This document shows positions 18,568 to 27,528 of a stretch of DNA of 64,000 nt, piece after piece; positions within the stretch are counted from its first letter, which is position 1; the number at the start of each line of letters is the position of its first letter. A program made the position numbers and the translations under genes. Source of the DNA: an uncultured Flavobacteriales bacterium (GTDB lineage: Bacteria > Bacteroidota > Bacteroidia > Flavobacteriales > BACL11); NCBI GenBank assembly GCA_949372805.1, contig CASIBH010000001.1, forward strand, positions 82,771 through 146,770, written 5' to 3'. The notes beneath the pieces are model-generated. The model saw only the letters and a program-made list of their open reading frames with translations, was not told the DNA's origin and made no database searches.

Positions 18568-19685
18568 AAAATATATTAATTACTGGTGGAGCTGGTTTTA
18601 TTGGATCAGCAATTGCAAATAGATTAATAACTCTAGAATATAATGTTACTATTTTTGATAATTTATCTTCCAAAATTCATAATAACAGAGATGCTTATAA
18701 TAATCTAAAGAATAAAACAAATTTTATTATTGGTGATGTAAATGTCAGAAAAGATTGGGAAAATGCGATTTTAGATCAGGATGCAATAATCCATTTAGCT
18801 TCTGAGACTGGCACTGGAGAGTCAATGTATGATATCTATAATTACGTAAATACAAATATTTCAGCTACTGCCCTTATGCTTGATGTTTTAACAAATAGCC
18901 AGCATAATATTAAAAAGCTTATCCTTTCTTCATCTCGTTCAATTTATGGAGAAGGAAAATACCTTTGTGCTAAACACGGAGATATTTATCCATTAGAGAG
19001 AGACCAAAAACAACTAGGAAATAAATATTTTGATTTTATATGTCCTCATTGTGACAGCCCAATAAAAGAAGTTGCCACTGACGAAAAATCTTTAATTAAT
19101 CCATTGTCAATTTATGCAATTAGTAAGTTAAATCAAGAACAAATGATATTGCTTATTGGAAAATACTTAAATATAAATACAACTGTTCTCAGATTTCAAA
19201 ATGTTTATGGTCCAGGTCAATCTCTCTCTAATCCATATACTGGTATTTTATCAATTTTTTCAACTCGAATATTGAACAATAATAATATTGAAATTTATGA
19301 AGATGGTAATGAGTCAAGAGATTTTATTTATATAGATGATGTTGTTGAGGCTTCATTTTTATCATTAGTTGATGATAAAAATAGCGGGCAAGTGTTTAAT
19401 GTTGGAACAGGAAAGCAAGTAAGTGTTTTAGATGTTGCCAGAAAATTAAAATCAATCTTTAAATCAAATATTAATATTGAAATAACAGGTAAGTTTAGAA
19501 TTGGAGATATTCGACATAATTTTGCTGATATTTCAAAAATTAACAATTACTTAGGTTTTAGCCCTAAGTTTTCTTTTGATGAAGGCTTGTTTAAATTTGC
19601 GTCATGGGTAAAGACCCAAGAGATTCATGATGATAAATATTCAGAATCTATAAGTAAGTTAGAAGATAAAGGTTTAATAAAATGA
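18564..19685 (+). CDS. NAD-dependent sugar epimerase with Cys/His insert (dTDP-L-rhamnose 4-epimerase-like)
   Basis: A 373-residue extended short-chain dehydrogenase. The NAD-binding Rossmann motif is GGAGFIG (residues 8-14). The catalytic pair is Y184 and K188 in YAISK, with Ser residues at 122-124. After SIYGEGKY there is an insert with C135, H138, C160 and C163 (CxxH...CxxC) that looks like a small zinc site. From memory, such an insert is typical of the dTDP-L-rhamnose 4-epimerase (WbiB-type) branch, which makes 6-deoxy-L-talose. Substrate is therefore suggested, not proven. No rmlABCD genes lie in the window. It overlaps both neighbours as ATGA. Confidence 0.8.
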   Translation: MKNILITGGAGFIGSAIANRLITLEYNVTIFDNLSSKIHNNRDAYNNLKNKTNFIIGDVNVRKDWENAILDQDAIIHLASETGTGESMYDIYNYVNTNISATALMLDVLTNSQHNIKKLILSSSRSIYGEGKYLCAKHGDIYPLERDQKQLGNKYFDFICPHCDSPIKEVATDEKSLINPLSIYAISKLNQEQMILLIGKYLNINTTVLRFQNVYGPGQSLSNPYTGILSIFSTRILNNNNIEIYEDGNESRDFIYIDDVVEASFLSLVDDKNSGQVFNVGTGKQVSVLDVARKLKSIFKSNINIEITGKFRIGDIRHNFADISKINNYLGFSPKFSFDEGLFKFASWVKTQEIHDDKYSESISKLEDKGLIK

Positions 19686-21079
19686 TTAGATCATTAATAT
19701 TTTTTATTTGTCTGTTTTTTATTCAGAATATATTTTCACAAAGTGTAATTAATAAAGATATATTTGGTTTCGCCACTTCAAATACCTTCACATATTTTGA
19801 TATTAACAGTAAAGAGTTTAAAGAGAATTGTAATGAGATATCGCCAAAACTATTAAGGTTTCCCGGAGGGGCTGTCGGTAACTTTTACCACCTTGACGCT
19901 CCAGCATATGGGATAAATATAAAAGAGGTTGATTCATTAATTGGAGGTAAATTTCCAAAAAGAGCAAGAGGCCTAATTAGTTTTTCAAAGAAAAATAATC
20001 ATAATAATAACTACATATATGAGTTTGTTGATCTAGCCAAACAACATCAGTCTAATGTAGTTTTGGTTGCTAACATGCTTACTGGTGACAAAAAAGATAT
20101 TATAGCCATGATTAGTTTGATGAGAAAAAATAATTTAGATGTTGTAGGTGTTGAGTTAGGAAGCGAATTATCTAATAAAAGTTATTTTGATAAAGGTTAT
20201 ACAATAAAGCAATATCTATCTAAAGCAAAAGATATTTCTGAATATATAAAAAGTGTTTTTCCAAAAATTAAGACAGCAATTGTTGCAGCTCCAATTGTTT
20301 CAAATAAAGATCATAGACATTCAGTTTGGAATAGAAGTCTTGCTAAACAGAGTTTTTATGATGCTATTATCGTTCACTCATATGCAAAGGTTGTAAAGGG
20401 AAAAGATAAGTATGGTCAGATGATATTTGAGGAAAATGAAGGTAGTCAGGAAATTTCATTTTTAAATTATAAAGATAGGGTTAATGAGTTTTTTGATAGG
20501 TCTTACCCACTTGAGATATCTACATATAATTCTATTTTTGATAATATGCCAATTTGGATTACTGAGTGGAATTTGCAATATTCAAAAAAAACTGGAAACA
20601 CACTCTTGCAATCATTATTTGTAGCAAATTATTTTCTTGAAATACTCTCTAATAAGGAATTCAAAAATATTTCTTTGACTACATTTCATAATTTAGCCGG
20701 AAGAGACTTTGGAGGTTCAGTTTTTCAGAAAAAAAATGGGAAAACGTACATACAGTCAACTTTTAACAGTATTAGAATGATTAGTAAAATTTTTGCACTC
20801 AAATCTCCTGATATTTTAAAAGAAAAAGTTGAAAAGGATTTGTATAAATACACTATACGTTCAAAAGATAGTGTCTCTATGATTTTTTATATTAATTGGT
20901 CAAAAACAGCAAAATTTATCTCAGAAAATAATAATTTCACTAAGCAAGAGGAAATGTTTGGCTCCAAATTATTTAATCTTAATAGTGATGAAAATGGAAT
21001 TACTTATAGTAACAAAATTCATATAGAAGATAATGAGCTAAAAGCCTATAGTCTTACTATTTTTATTGAAAATGAATAA
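19682..21079 (+). CDS. secreted clan GH-A-like glycoside hydrolase
   Basis: A 465-residue protein with a signal peptide (residues 1-20, ending FSQ), so it acts in the periplasm or outside. The fold signature resembles alpha-L-arabinofuranosidase/GH-A enzymes: LRFPGG (58-63), GVELGSEL (156-163) and WITEWNL (292-298). E162 would be the acid/base and E295 the nucleophile. The residue before E162 is Ser, where GH-A enzymes usually have Asn. It sits inside the polysaccharide operon and may trim or release the polymer, as PslG does in Pseudomonas. The exact GH family is not certain. Confidence 0.7.
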   Translation: MIRSLIFFICLFFIQNIFSQSVINKDIFGFATSNTFTYFDINSKEFKENCNEISPKLLRFPGGAVGNFYHLDAPAYGINIKEVDSLIGGKFPKRARGLISFSKKNNHNNNYIYEFVDLAKQHQSNVVLVANMLTGDKKDIIAMISLMRKNNLDVVGVELGSELSNKSYFDKGYTIKQYLSKAKDISEYIKSVFPKIKTAIVAAPIVSNKDHRHSVWNRSLAKQSFYDAIIVHSYAKVVKGKDKYGQMIFEENEGSQEISFLNYKDRVNEFFDRSYPLEISTYNSIFDNMPIWITEWNLQYSKKTGNTLLQSLFVANYFLEILSNKEFKNISLTTFHNLAGRDFGGSVFQKKNGKTYIQSTFNSIRMISKIFALKSPDILKEKVEKDLYKYTIRSKDSVSMIFYINWSKTAKFISENNNFTKQEEMFGSKLFNLNSDENGITYSNKIHIEDNELKAYSLTIFIENE

Positions 21080-22079
21080 AAATTCTAAAATTTTTATTGT
21101 TGGCTCAAGTAGGTCAGGAACAACAATGATGTCTCGTGTTTTATCAAATCATTCACTAATTTTCAGCTTAAAAGAACTACATTTTTTTAGTCAAATATAT
21201 TCAAATAGAAAAAGTGATCGTGTTGACTATAAGACTTCAGTTTCTGTACTAGCTAAATTATTTTCTATACAAGAAAATGGTTTATTTAATAATGATGTAT
21301 CCATAAAATTTATAAAAAAATCAGAATCACTAATTGATAAGGATATTAACTATACTTATTTTGAATTATTTAGTATTTTTTCTAAAAGTATTTTATTAGA
21401 AAATAGAAAAGAAATAATTTGTGATCAGACTCCAAATAATAATTTCTATTTAAAAGATATTCTTGAGAAATACCCTGAAGCTAAAATTATTAATATGGTT
21501 AGAGATAGTCGTGATGTATTATTGTCACAAAAGAATAAGTGGAAAAGAAAATTTTTAGGAGCAAAAAAAATTCCTTTAACTGAAAGTATCCGATCTTTCT
21601 TTTTGTATCATCCAATTACAACCTCTTTTTTTTGGAGATCGTCATTACAGCATACAGATAGATTTATTTCAAATCCAAACTTGTTAATAGTAAGATTTGA
21701 AGATTTTCTTCTTACCCCTAAAAAAATATGCTTAGATATATGCAGTTTTTTAGATATTGTTTTTGAAGAAAAGATGCTAAAAGTCCCAAACATAGGGTCT
21801 TCTTCGCAAGAAGATAATAAAGAAGATTTGAGAATAGATTCTAGTAAAATTTATAAATGGAAATCTGGAGGTTTAAATAGTGCAGAGATTTTTATCTCAC
21901 AATTTATTTCGAACACTTATATGAAAAAGCATGGTTATCCAAAAGAGAAGTATTTGTCACCTCCTTTGCGTGTTTTGTTTTATTTAATTTCTTTTCCAAT
22001 TAAGTTTTTCTTTTCTTTATTGTTTAATGTTAAACGATTATCTAGTGTGATTGATTTATTAAAAAACAATATAAGATGA
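21072..22079 (+). CDS. PAPS-dependent sulfotransferase 3 (distinct subfamily)
   Basis: A 335-residue sulfotransferase with PAPS loop GSSRSGTTM (residues 11-19) and 3'-phosphate motif MVRDSRDVLLSQ (142-153). The SRSGTT loop and VRDSRDV pattern place it in the Sulfotransfer_3-like group, apart from the three KxGTTSL/RNPxDRA-type enzymes nearby. I take ATG 21072 as the start, not TTG 21066; the reading frame overlaps the hydrolase end by 8 bases. The hydrophobic C-terminal segment (residues ~295-318) could associate with the membrane. Acceptor unknown. Confidence 0.83.
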   Translation: MNKNSKIFIVGSSRSGTTMMSRVLSNHSLIFSLKELHFFSQIYSNRKSDRVDYKTSVSVLAKLFSIQENGLFNNDVSIKFIKKSESLIDKDINYTYFELFSIFSKSILLENRKEIICDQTPNNNFYLKDILEKYPEAKIINMVRDSRDVLLSQKNKWKRKFLGAKKIPLTESIRSFFLYHPITTSFFWRSSLQHTDRFISNPNLLIVRFEDFLLTPKKICLDICSFLDIVFEEKMLKVPNIGSSSQEDNKEDLRIDSSKIYKWKSGGLNSAEIFISQFISNTYMKKHGYPKEKYLSPPLRVLFYLISFPIKFFFSLLFNVKRLSSVIDLLKNNIR

Positions 22080-22936
22080 AAGTAGATTTCTTTATTGTTG
22101 GGGCGCCCAAGGCAGGAACAACTTCTTTGTATAAGTATCTTAATCAACATCAAGATGTAGTAATGAGTTCTGTTAAGGAACCTAATTATTTTTCTAATGA
22201 GGAATTAGAATCTCAGGATTTATATTACGCCTCTAAAAACATTACAGATGAAAAAGATTACCATAGTTTATTTCAAGCTAACGGTGAAAAAAAGAAGTTA
22301 GGTGAAGCTAGCGTTTCATATTTATTTTACCCAAAAGTGTCAAAGAGAATTTTTACATATAATAAAGATGCTAAAATAATAATTATCTTAAGAAATCCAG
22401 TTGACAGAGCTTATTCACATTATAAAATGGACTTTCGTTTAGGTTTTGTAAAGAGAGATTTTGAAGATTTAGTTTTAAATAATAATCAAGAAGGCTCTCT
22501 GTTTTATCAGCAATATATTGATTTAGGCTTATATCACCTACAAGTCAAAAGTTATATTGATGAATTTGGTTCCACAAATGTATGTGTCATGTTTTATGAA
22601 GATCTAAAGAAAGATCGAGCTACTTTTGTAAATAATATTTTTAGCTTTCTTAATCTCAAGTCCGACAGTAATATTAATTTTAATCTTAAATATAATAAGT
22701 CTAAGCTCCCCTCTAATAATTTCATGAGATATTTATATTCTATTTCTTTAGTTAGAAAAACAGCCTCTTTTCTTTTTAATGAACGACTAATTAATTTTAT
22801 AAATAAAAATTTCTTTAGAGAAAGTAATCAAGAGATAGAATCTAAAGTAAGACATAAATTAAATCAGGTTTTTTTAAATGATATATTTATGCTAGAGAAA
22901 TTGTTAAATAAAGATCTTTCTTCATGGAAAAAATAG
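22076..22936 (+). CDS. PAPS-dependent sulfotransferase 4
   Basis: A 286-residue sulfotransferase of the same type as numbers 1 and 2. PAPS loop GAPKAGTTS (residues 9-17), then KEPNYF (34-39), and 3'-phosphate motif LRNPVDRAYSHY (105-116). It is cytoplasmic, with no signal peptide. The start overlaps the preceding stop as ATGA, and the end overlaps the family 2 glycosyltransferase by 13 bases. It is the fourth sulfotransferase of the locus. Confidence 0.88.
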   Translation: MKVDFFIVGAPKAGTTSLYKYLNQHQDVVMSSVKEPNYFSNEELESQDLYYASKNITDEKDYHSLFQANGEKKKLGEASVSYLFYPKVSKRIFTYNKDAKIIIILRNPVDRAYSHYKMDFRLGFVKRDFEDLVLNNNQEGSLFYQQYIDLGLYHLQVKSYIDEFGSTNVCVMFYEDLKKDRATFVNNIFSFLNLKSDSNINFNLKYNKSKLPSNNFMRYLYSISLVRKTASFLFNERLINFINKNFFRESNQEIESKVRHKLNQVFLNDIFMLEKLLNKDLSSWKK

Positions 22937-23823
22937 GAGTTGTAACAGTTTTATTTAATTCAGCAAATGTGATTAAACCATTTCTTGAATGTGTAATATC
23001 ACAGCAACACACCAAATTCAATCTTTACATAATAGATAATAATTCACAAGATAATTCTTTAGAGATTCTTTCTAATTTTTCTGATCCAAGAATAAAATTA
23101 ATTAGAAATAACTCAAATATTGGAGTTGCTGCCGCTAATAACATTGGAATAAAGAATGCTCTAAAAGATAATTGTTCAAAGGTTTTATTACTAAATAATG
23201 ATGTAGAATTTTTGCCTAATTTATTTTTTGATTTAATCCAGTCAATTGAATTATATAACTGCAGTTTAGTGGTTCCCAAAATAATGTTCCATCCAAATAA
23301 AGATATAATTTGGTATGCAGGTGGTTGGTTTAAAAAAAAGAATGGTTTTCTTCCTTTTCATCAAGGTGTAAATCAGAAAGACATAGGTCAGTTCAATATT
23401 GCTGGTGCAGTAGATTATGCTCCAACTTGTTGTCTTTTAATAAATAAAGAAGTATTTGAAGATGTAGGCTATATGGATGAAAAGTATTTTGTTTATTTTG
23501 ATGATACTGATTTTTTATTTAGAGTACTCTCAAATAAAAAACATAAACTTTGGTACTCACCAGCTTCAGTACTATTTCATAAAGTTGGTAGCTTATCTAA
23601 TTCTTTTAAAATAAATAAAGTCAGGGGAGACTTTTTTTTAGAACAAAACATAAAGAATCATATTTATTTTTTACGAAAAATAAAAAGTTTATATAGTTAC
23701 TTTTTTATTGTTTTTTTATTTTTAAAAAATAATCTTAGGTATATTTTTAGCGCAAGTATGAAAAAGGATTTTGCCACTTTTCTGTTAGTCAATAAGTCTT
23801 ACTTTCAAGGTTTTAAGCTATAG
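22924..23823 (+). CDS. family 2 glycosyltransferase
   Basis: A 299-residue GT-A fold glycosyltransferase (rhamnosyltransferase-like GT2). The nucleotide-sugar site starts VVTVLFNSANVI; IIDNNSQDNS and LLLNNDVEF provide the metal-binding acidic motif, and YFVYFDDTDFLFRVL (around residue 191) is the acceptor/base region. A hydrophobic stretch near residues 254-268 may anchor it to the membrane. It would add a sugar to the lipid-linked repeat unit. It ends the plus-strand run and overlaps the convergent SGNH-like gene by 6 bases. Confidence 0.88.
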   Translation: MEKIGVVTVLFNSANVIKPFLECVISQQHTKFNLYIIDNNSQDNSLEILSNFSDPRIKLIRNNSNIGVAAANNIGIKNALKDNCSKVLLLNNDVEFLPNLFFDLIQSIELYNCSLVVPKIMFHPNKDIIWYAGGWFKKKNGFLPFHQGVNQKDIGQFNIAGAVDYAPTCCLLINKEVFEDVGYMDEKYFVYFDDTDFLFRVLSNKKHKLWYSPASVLFHKVGSLSNSFKINKVRGDFFLEQNIKNHIYFLRKIKSLYSYFFIVFLFLKNNLRYIFSASMKKDFATFLLVNKSYFQGFKL

Positions 23824-24792
23824 TTTTTTACCAATCACCATAGAGTCGTTAAATATTTCTTTTACCATAAGTAAGCTAATAGAGTCATTTGTGTGAATAG
23901 GGTCTGTAAAACACCCACGACAATTTGTTATTGTGTTTGGGAAGTCATAGTCAATCACTGTTCCAATTTTTTTTATTTCTTGTTTGAATTTGTTTTCTTC
24001 TTCTGTAAGATTAAAGTCAATTACTTGTTGTCTAAATTCCTTGTGATGTGGTACGTTTAATAATGTTAGATTAATATTATTCTCTAAACAGTATTTTTTA
24101 ACCTCTTTGAGTCTGATGATTAAATCTTTTGGGTATTTATATCTAGAGTATTGATTTTTAGCTACAGTGCTTAAATTGTATTGCCACCAAATTTCTTTGT
24201 CTTTAAAACTTTTCCCATTTAATTCTCTTTTGAGCATAATATTTCTTGAGATATTTGGAATATTAACTTCTGAAAAATGACTTATAATTGCTTTGATTGT
24301 TACTTCTAAAACATTACCATTGAAAATATACATTAGAGGGTTTTTAAACATTTGTTCAACTTCATTTACTCTGTTAGAATAAGCATATTGATTAAATAAG
24401 TTGAAATTTACTCCAAGAATTACATTTTCTAAATTTGAATATTTAGAAGATAACCAAAATAAATCAATGATTTCATTAAGTTTTGCTGCGTTGGAGTGAA
24501 GAATGAAATAATTATCGCCAGATATTTTTTTAATTTCATCTATAGGTAAGCGTTTAATTCTAGAATCTCCAATTATAATGTTAGGAGTTGGATTATTCTT
24601 AAACCAGAGGCTATTATAAAGTAAAGAATTTAGTTTTCTGGCTGTTTGATGTTCAGTTTCCTGACTTAAAATATTTGAGGAGTTAAAATAATTAAAAGGG
24701 TCAACTTGCACTAAAATTAAAATCCATATCAATATTGGAGTTATTAAAATACATAACTTAATGATTAATTTTTTAAGATCTTTTAATATCAT
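23818..24792 (-). CDS. SGNH/AlgJ-like partner of an O-acyltransferase
   Basis: A 324-residue protein with one N-terminal transmembrane anchor (residues ~10-30) and an SGNH-hydrolase-like periplasmic domain. The probable catalytic triad is S77 in IIGDSR plus D297 and H300 in DPIH near the C-terminus. AlgJ/AlgX and DltD-type proteins with this layout move acyl groups from an MBOAT protein to a polysaccharide. The gene follows the MBOAT gene with a 1-base overlap (TAATG), so they form one unit. Overall similarity to named families is too weak for a symbol. Confidence 0.72.
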   Translation of the reverse strand: MILKDLKKLIIKLCILITPILIWILILVQVDPFNYFNSSNILSQETEHQTARKLNSLLYNSLWFKNNPTPNIIIGDSRIKRLPIDEIKKISGDNYFILHSNAAKLNEIIDLFWLSSKYSNLENVILGVNFNLFNQYAYSNRVNEVEQMFKNPLMYIFNGNVLEVTIKAIISHFSEVNIPNISRNIMLKRELNGKSFKDKEIWWQYNLSTVAKNQYSRYKYPKDLIIRLKEVKKYCLENNINLTLLNVPHHKEFRQQVIDFNLTEEENKFKQEIKKIGTVIDYDFPNTITNCRGCFTDPIHTNDSISLLMVKEIFNDSMVIGKKL

Positions 24793-26249
24793 TAGAACTG
24801 AAAGTATATAAAGTTATTAATTGTTGAGTGTGGAGCCAGAAATAGTAATCCGTAAATAAGGAAATAATATATTGCCCATCTTATCCATTTAGATTTTCTT
24901 TGAAGTTTCATCCAGACATTCCCTGATCTTTCATATGTGCTAAATGCAATTAATAAAAAAATTAACAAAACACATTTTAAAACATCATTTAGTTGTAGAC
25001 CAATGCCTCTAAATTGCATTCCAAGGCTAGAATACTCACTTAAATCAAATGTTAAATTATTTATAACATATGTGGCATCATTTAGATTATTAGCGCGAAA
25101 GAAAATCCATGTAAAAGCAACAAGTATAAATGTAATACTTACATCTAGGAATTTATTTAGTGTTGGGCTATATGAATTGATTTTCTGTGAAATGGCATCT
25201 TTCTGTATTTTGAATATTATAGCTAAAATAAGATATGATCCATGTAGTGCACCCCAAATAATAAATGTCCAATTTGCTCCATGCCATAAGCCACTAAGTA
25301 AAAAGGTTATTAGTATGTTGTAATACCATTTCCATTTTATAACTCTATTGCCCCCAAGAGGAACGTATAAGTAATCCTTGAACCATGATGATAATGTAAT
25401 ATGCCATCTCTGCCAAAATTCTTGTATTGATTTTGAGAAATATGGTCTCTTAAAATTCTCTCTTAATTCAAAGCCCATCACTCGAGCAGATCCAATTGCA
25501 ATATCAGAATATCCTGAGAAATCACAATATATTTGAAAAGTAAAAAATATTGTTGCAACTATTAGAGTGATGCCAGAATAATTGTCTACATTATTAAAGA
25601 CTCCATCTACTAAAATAGCAAGATTATCTGCAATTACTATTTTTTTATAAAAACCCCAAAGCATCTTTTGTAATCCAGATTTAACTCTTGAATATGAAAA
25701 GTCATGTTTTTCAAAAAACTGTGGTAGTAAATGATTTGATCTTTCAATTGGCCCTGCTACTAATTGTGGGAAAAATGAAACATACACAGCAAATACTCCA
25801 AGATGTTTTTGCGCTTGTGTTTTGTTATTATAAACATCAATAGTATAGCTTAATGTTTGAAAGGTGTAGAAAGAGATCCCCACTGGTAAAAGGGCATTAA
25901 AAAAAGGTATCTCATATAGAACATTATACTGGTTAAATAAAAGCTGAATATTTTCACTAAAGAAATTAAAGTATTTAAAGCCAAATAGGATTCCTAGATT
26001 ACTAATTAGACTAAGATATAACCATTTCTTTCTTTTTTCTTTAGATTTAATTTTTGACATTTTGTTTGAGCACATGTAGTCAATGAGGGTAGAGATTAGT
26101 ATTAAGATTATATAATCTACTTTCCAACACATGTAAAAATAATAGCTGGCAATCAGCAGTAAAATCCATCTAAATTTTTGAGGAATTATAAAATATGCAA
26201 TAATTACTATTGGAAAAAAGGCAAGAAAGTGTAGTGAGTTAAATAGCAT
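24792..26249 (-). CDS. MBOAT O-acyltransferase (AlgI/DltB-like)
   Basis: A 485-residue membrane protein of the MBOAT family, with about 10-12 helices. It has the characteristic blocks FWQRWHITLSSWFKDYLY (residues 278-295), PLGGNR (297-302) and LWHGANWTFIIWG (321-333), with H323 as the invariant histidine. AlgI-type enzymes pass an acyl group, usually acetyl, across the membrane to a periplasmic partner for modifying a polysaccharide. It is encoded with the SGNH-like protein, opposite in strand to the surrounding polysaccharide genes. Confidence 0.92.
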   Translation of the reverse strand: MLFNSLHFLAFFPIVIIAYFIIPQKFRWILLLIASYYFYMCWKVDYIILILISTLIDYMCSNKMSKIKSKEKRKKWLYLSLISNLGILFGFKYFNFFSENIQLLFNQYNVLYEIPFFNALLPVGISFYTFQTLSYTIDVYNNKTQAQKHLGVFAVYVSFFPQLVAGPIERSNHLLPQFFEKHDFSYSRVKSGLQKMLWGFYKKIVIADNLAILVDGVFNNVDNYSGITLIVATIFFTFQIYCDFSGYSDIAIGSARVMGFELRENFKRPYFSKSIQEFWQRWHITLSSWFKDYLYVPLGGNRVIKWKWYYNILITFLLSGLWHGANWTFIIWGALHGSYLILAIIFKIQKDAISQKINSYSPTLNKFLDVSITFILVAFTWIFFRANNLNDATYVINNLTFDLSEYSSLGMQFRGIGLQLNDVLKCVLLIFLLIAFSTYERSGNVWMKLQRKSKWIRWAIYYFLIYGLLFLAPHSTINNFIYFQF

Positions 26250-26303
26250 ATTTTTAACAATATTACCATAATCAATTGGTGATCAAAATAGACTATGATA
26301 ACA

Positions 26304-26311
26304 CAAATATA
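26304..26311 (-). promoter_or_regulatory. -7 box TATATTTG (minus strand) for the MBOAT operon
   Basis: On the minus strand TATATTTG lies 54 bases upstream of the MBOAT start, in the 112-base divergent region before the family 4 glycosyltransferase. It matches TAnnTTTG and gives the acylation pair its own transcription start. Confidence 0.45.
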
Positions 26312-26361
26312 CAAATACCTCTTAATCACAAAAAGGTATTATATTTAAAGCTTTTTAAATA

Positions 26362-27528
26362 ATGAAATTAAAAGTTGCTATTATAGATCACTTAGGAGCG
26401 CATGGCAGCTCTCATCATTTTTATTTATTTGGTCAAGCAAGTGGATTAATAAACTCTGATGTGAATGTAAGTTTATATACTAACTCACAAACCATAGACC
26501 CTTTGCTAGAGGGATTAGATTTCTTTACATTCTATGGTGATATCTTTTCTTCAAAAAATAAATTTATTTCAGCTTTTAAATACTTTAAGGGTTCATTAAT
26601 GTCACATTTTCACGCAAGGTTTTCTGGCATTAAAGTATTTCATTATCATATTTTCGGTTTTAGTATTTTAGTCTTGTTTAATATGATGCTAGCAAAAATT
26701 ATTGGTGGTAAAATTGTGCTAACTATTCATGATGTCAGAAGTTTTGCTAATATTAATTCTTCTAAAATTTACACTAAATTTATCTATGCGCTAGCTAATT
26801 CTGTACTAACGCATAATGTTTTTAGTAAAAATGAAATAATCAAACATCATCAAAATTTAGAAAGTAAAATAAGTATAGTTCCTCATGGTAATTATCTTCC
26901 TTTTATTAAATATAATACTGATCAGTTTTCTGCAAGGAAAAAAATTAATATAGACCCAAATAGCAAAGTGATTCTTTTCTTTGGAATGATAAAAAAAGTG
27001 AAAAGATTAGACTTATTATTGGAAGCGATGCCAGAGATTATTAAAGGTTGTGATAACGTTAATTTGTTAATTGCTGGTAAACCTTGGAAAGATGATTTTT
27101 CAACATATCAAAAGATTATTAATGATTTAAAGATTCATGATAATTGTACTTTACATATTAAATTTATTAAATCTGAAGATCTAAAAAACTATTATAGTGC
27201 TTCTGATTTAATAATTCTTCCATACAATAAAATATATCAAAGCGGAGTACTTATGATGAGCTTAAGTTTTTGTAAAGCAGTTGTTTTATCAGATCTTGAA
27301 GCTTTTAAAGAAGTTGTAGAAGATAAAAAAAGTGCATTGTTCTTTAGTTCAGGAGATAAAAATAATTTAGCAGAGGTTATTATTGGAGCTTTAAAGGATA
27401 ATGATTTGCGTGAAAAAATAAGTGAAGGAGGCTTAGATTTAATGAAACAGAAATTTAGCTGGAATGAAATAGGTAGTCTAACTAAAGATGCTTACTATAA
27501 AATGAATTATTTTTACAAAAAAAAGTAA
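26362..27528 (+). CDS. family 4 glycosyltransferase
   Basis: A 388-residue GT-B fold enzyme of the GT4 family. The C-terminal nucleotide-sugar domain starts near residue 198 (SKVILFFGMIKKVKRLDLLL), includes LLIAGKP, and continues with LKNYYSASDLIILPY and SGVLMMSLSFCKAVVLSDLE, the usual EX7E-like region. It is cytoplasmic and should add a sugar to the polysaccharide repeat unit. Its stop overlaps the gmhA start as TAATG. Confidence 0.88.
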   Translation: MKLKVAIIDHLGAHGSSHHFYLFGQASGLINSDVNVSLYTNSQTIDPLLEGLDFFTFYGDIFSSKNKFISAFKYFKGSLMSHFHARFSGIKVFHYHIFGFSILVLFNMMLAKIIGGKIVLTIHDVRSFANINSSKIYTKFIYALANSVLTHNVFSKNEIIKHHQNLESKISIVPHGNYLPFIKYNTDQFSARKKINIDPNSKVILFFGMIKKVKRLDLLLEAMPEIIKGCDNVNLLIAGKPWKDDFSTYQKIINDLKIHDNCTLHIKFIKSEDLKNYYSASDLIILPYNKIYQSGVLMMSLSFCKAVVLSDLEAFKEVVEDKKSALFFSSGDKNNLAEVIIGALKDNDLREKISEGGLDLMKQKFSWNEIGSLTKDAYYKMNYFYKKK

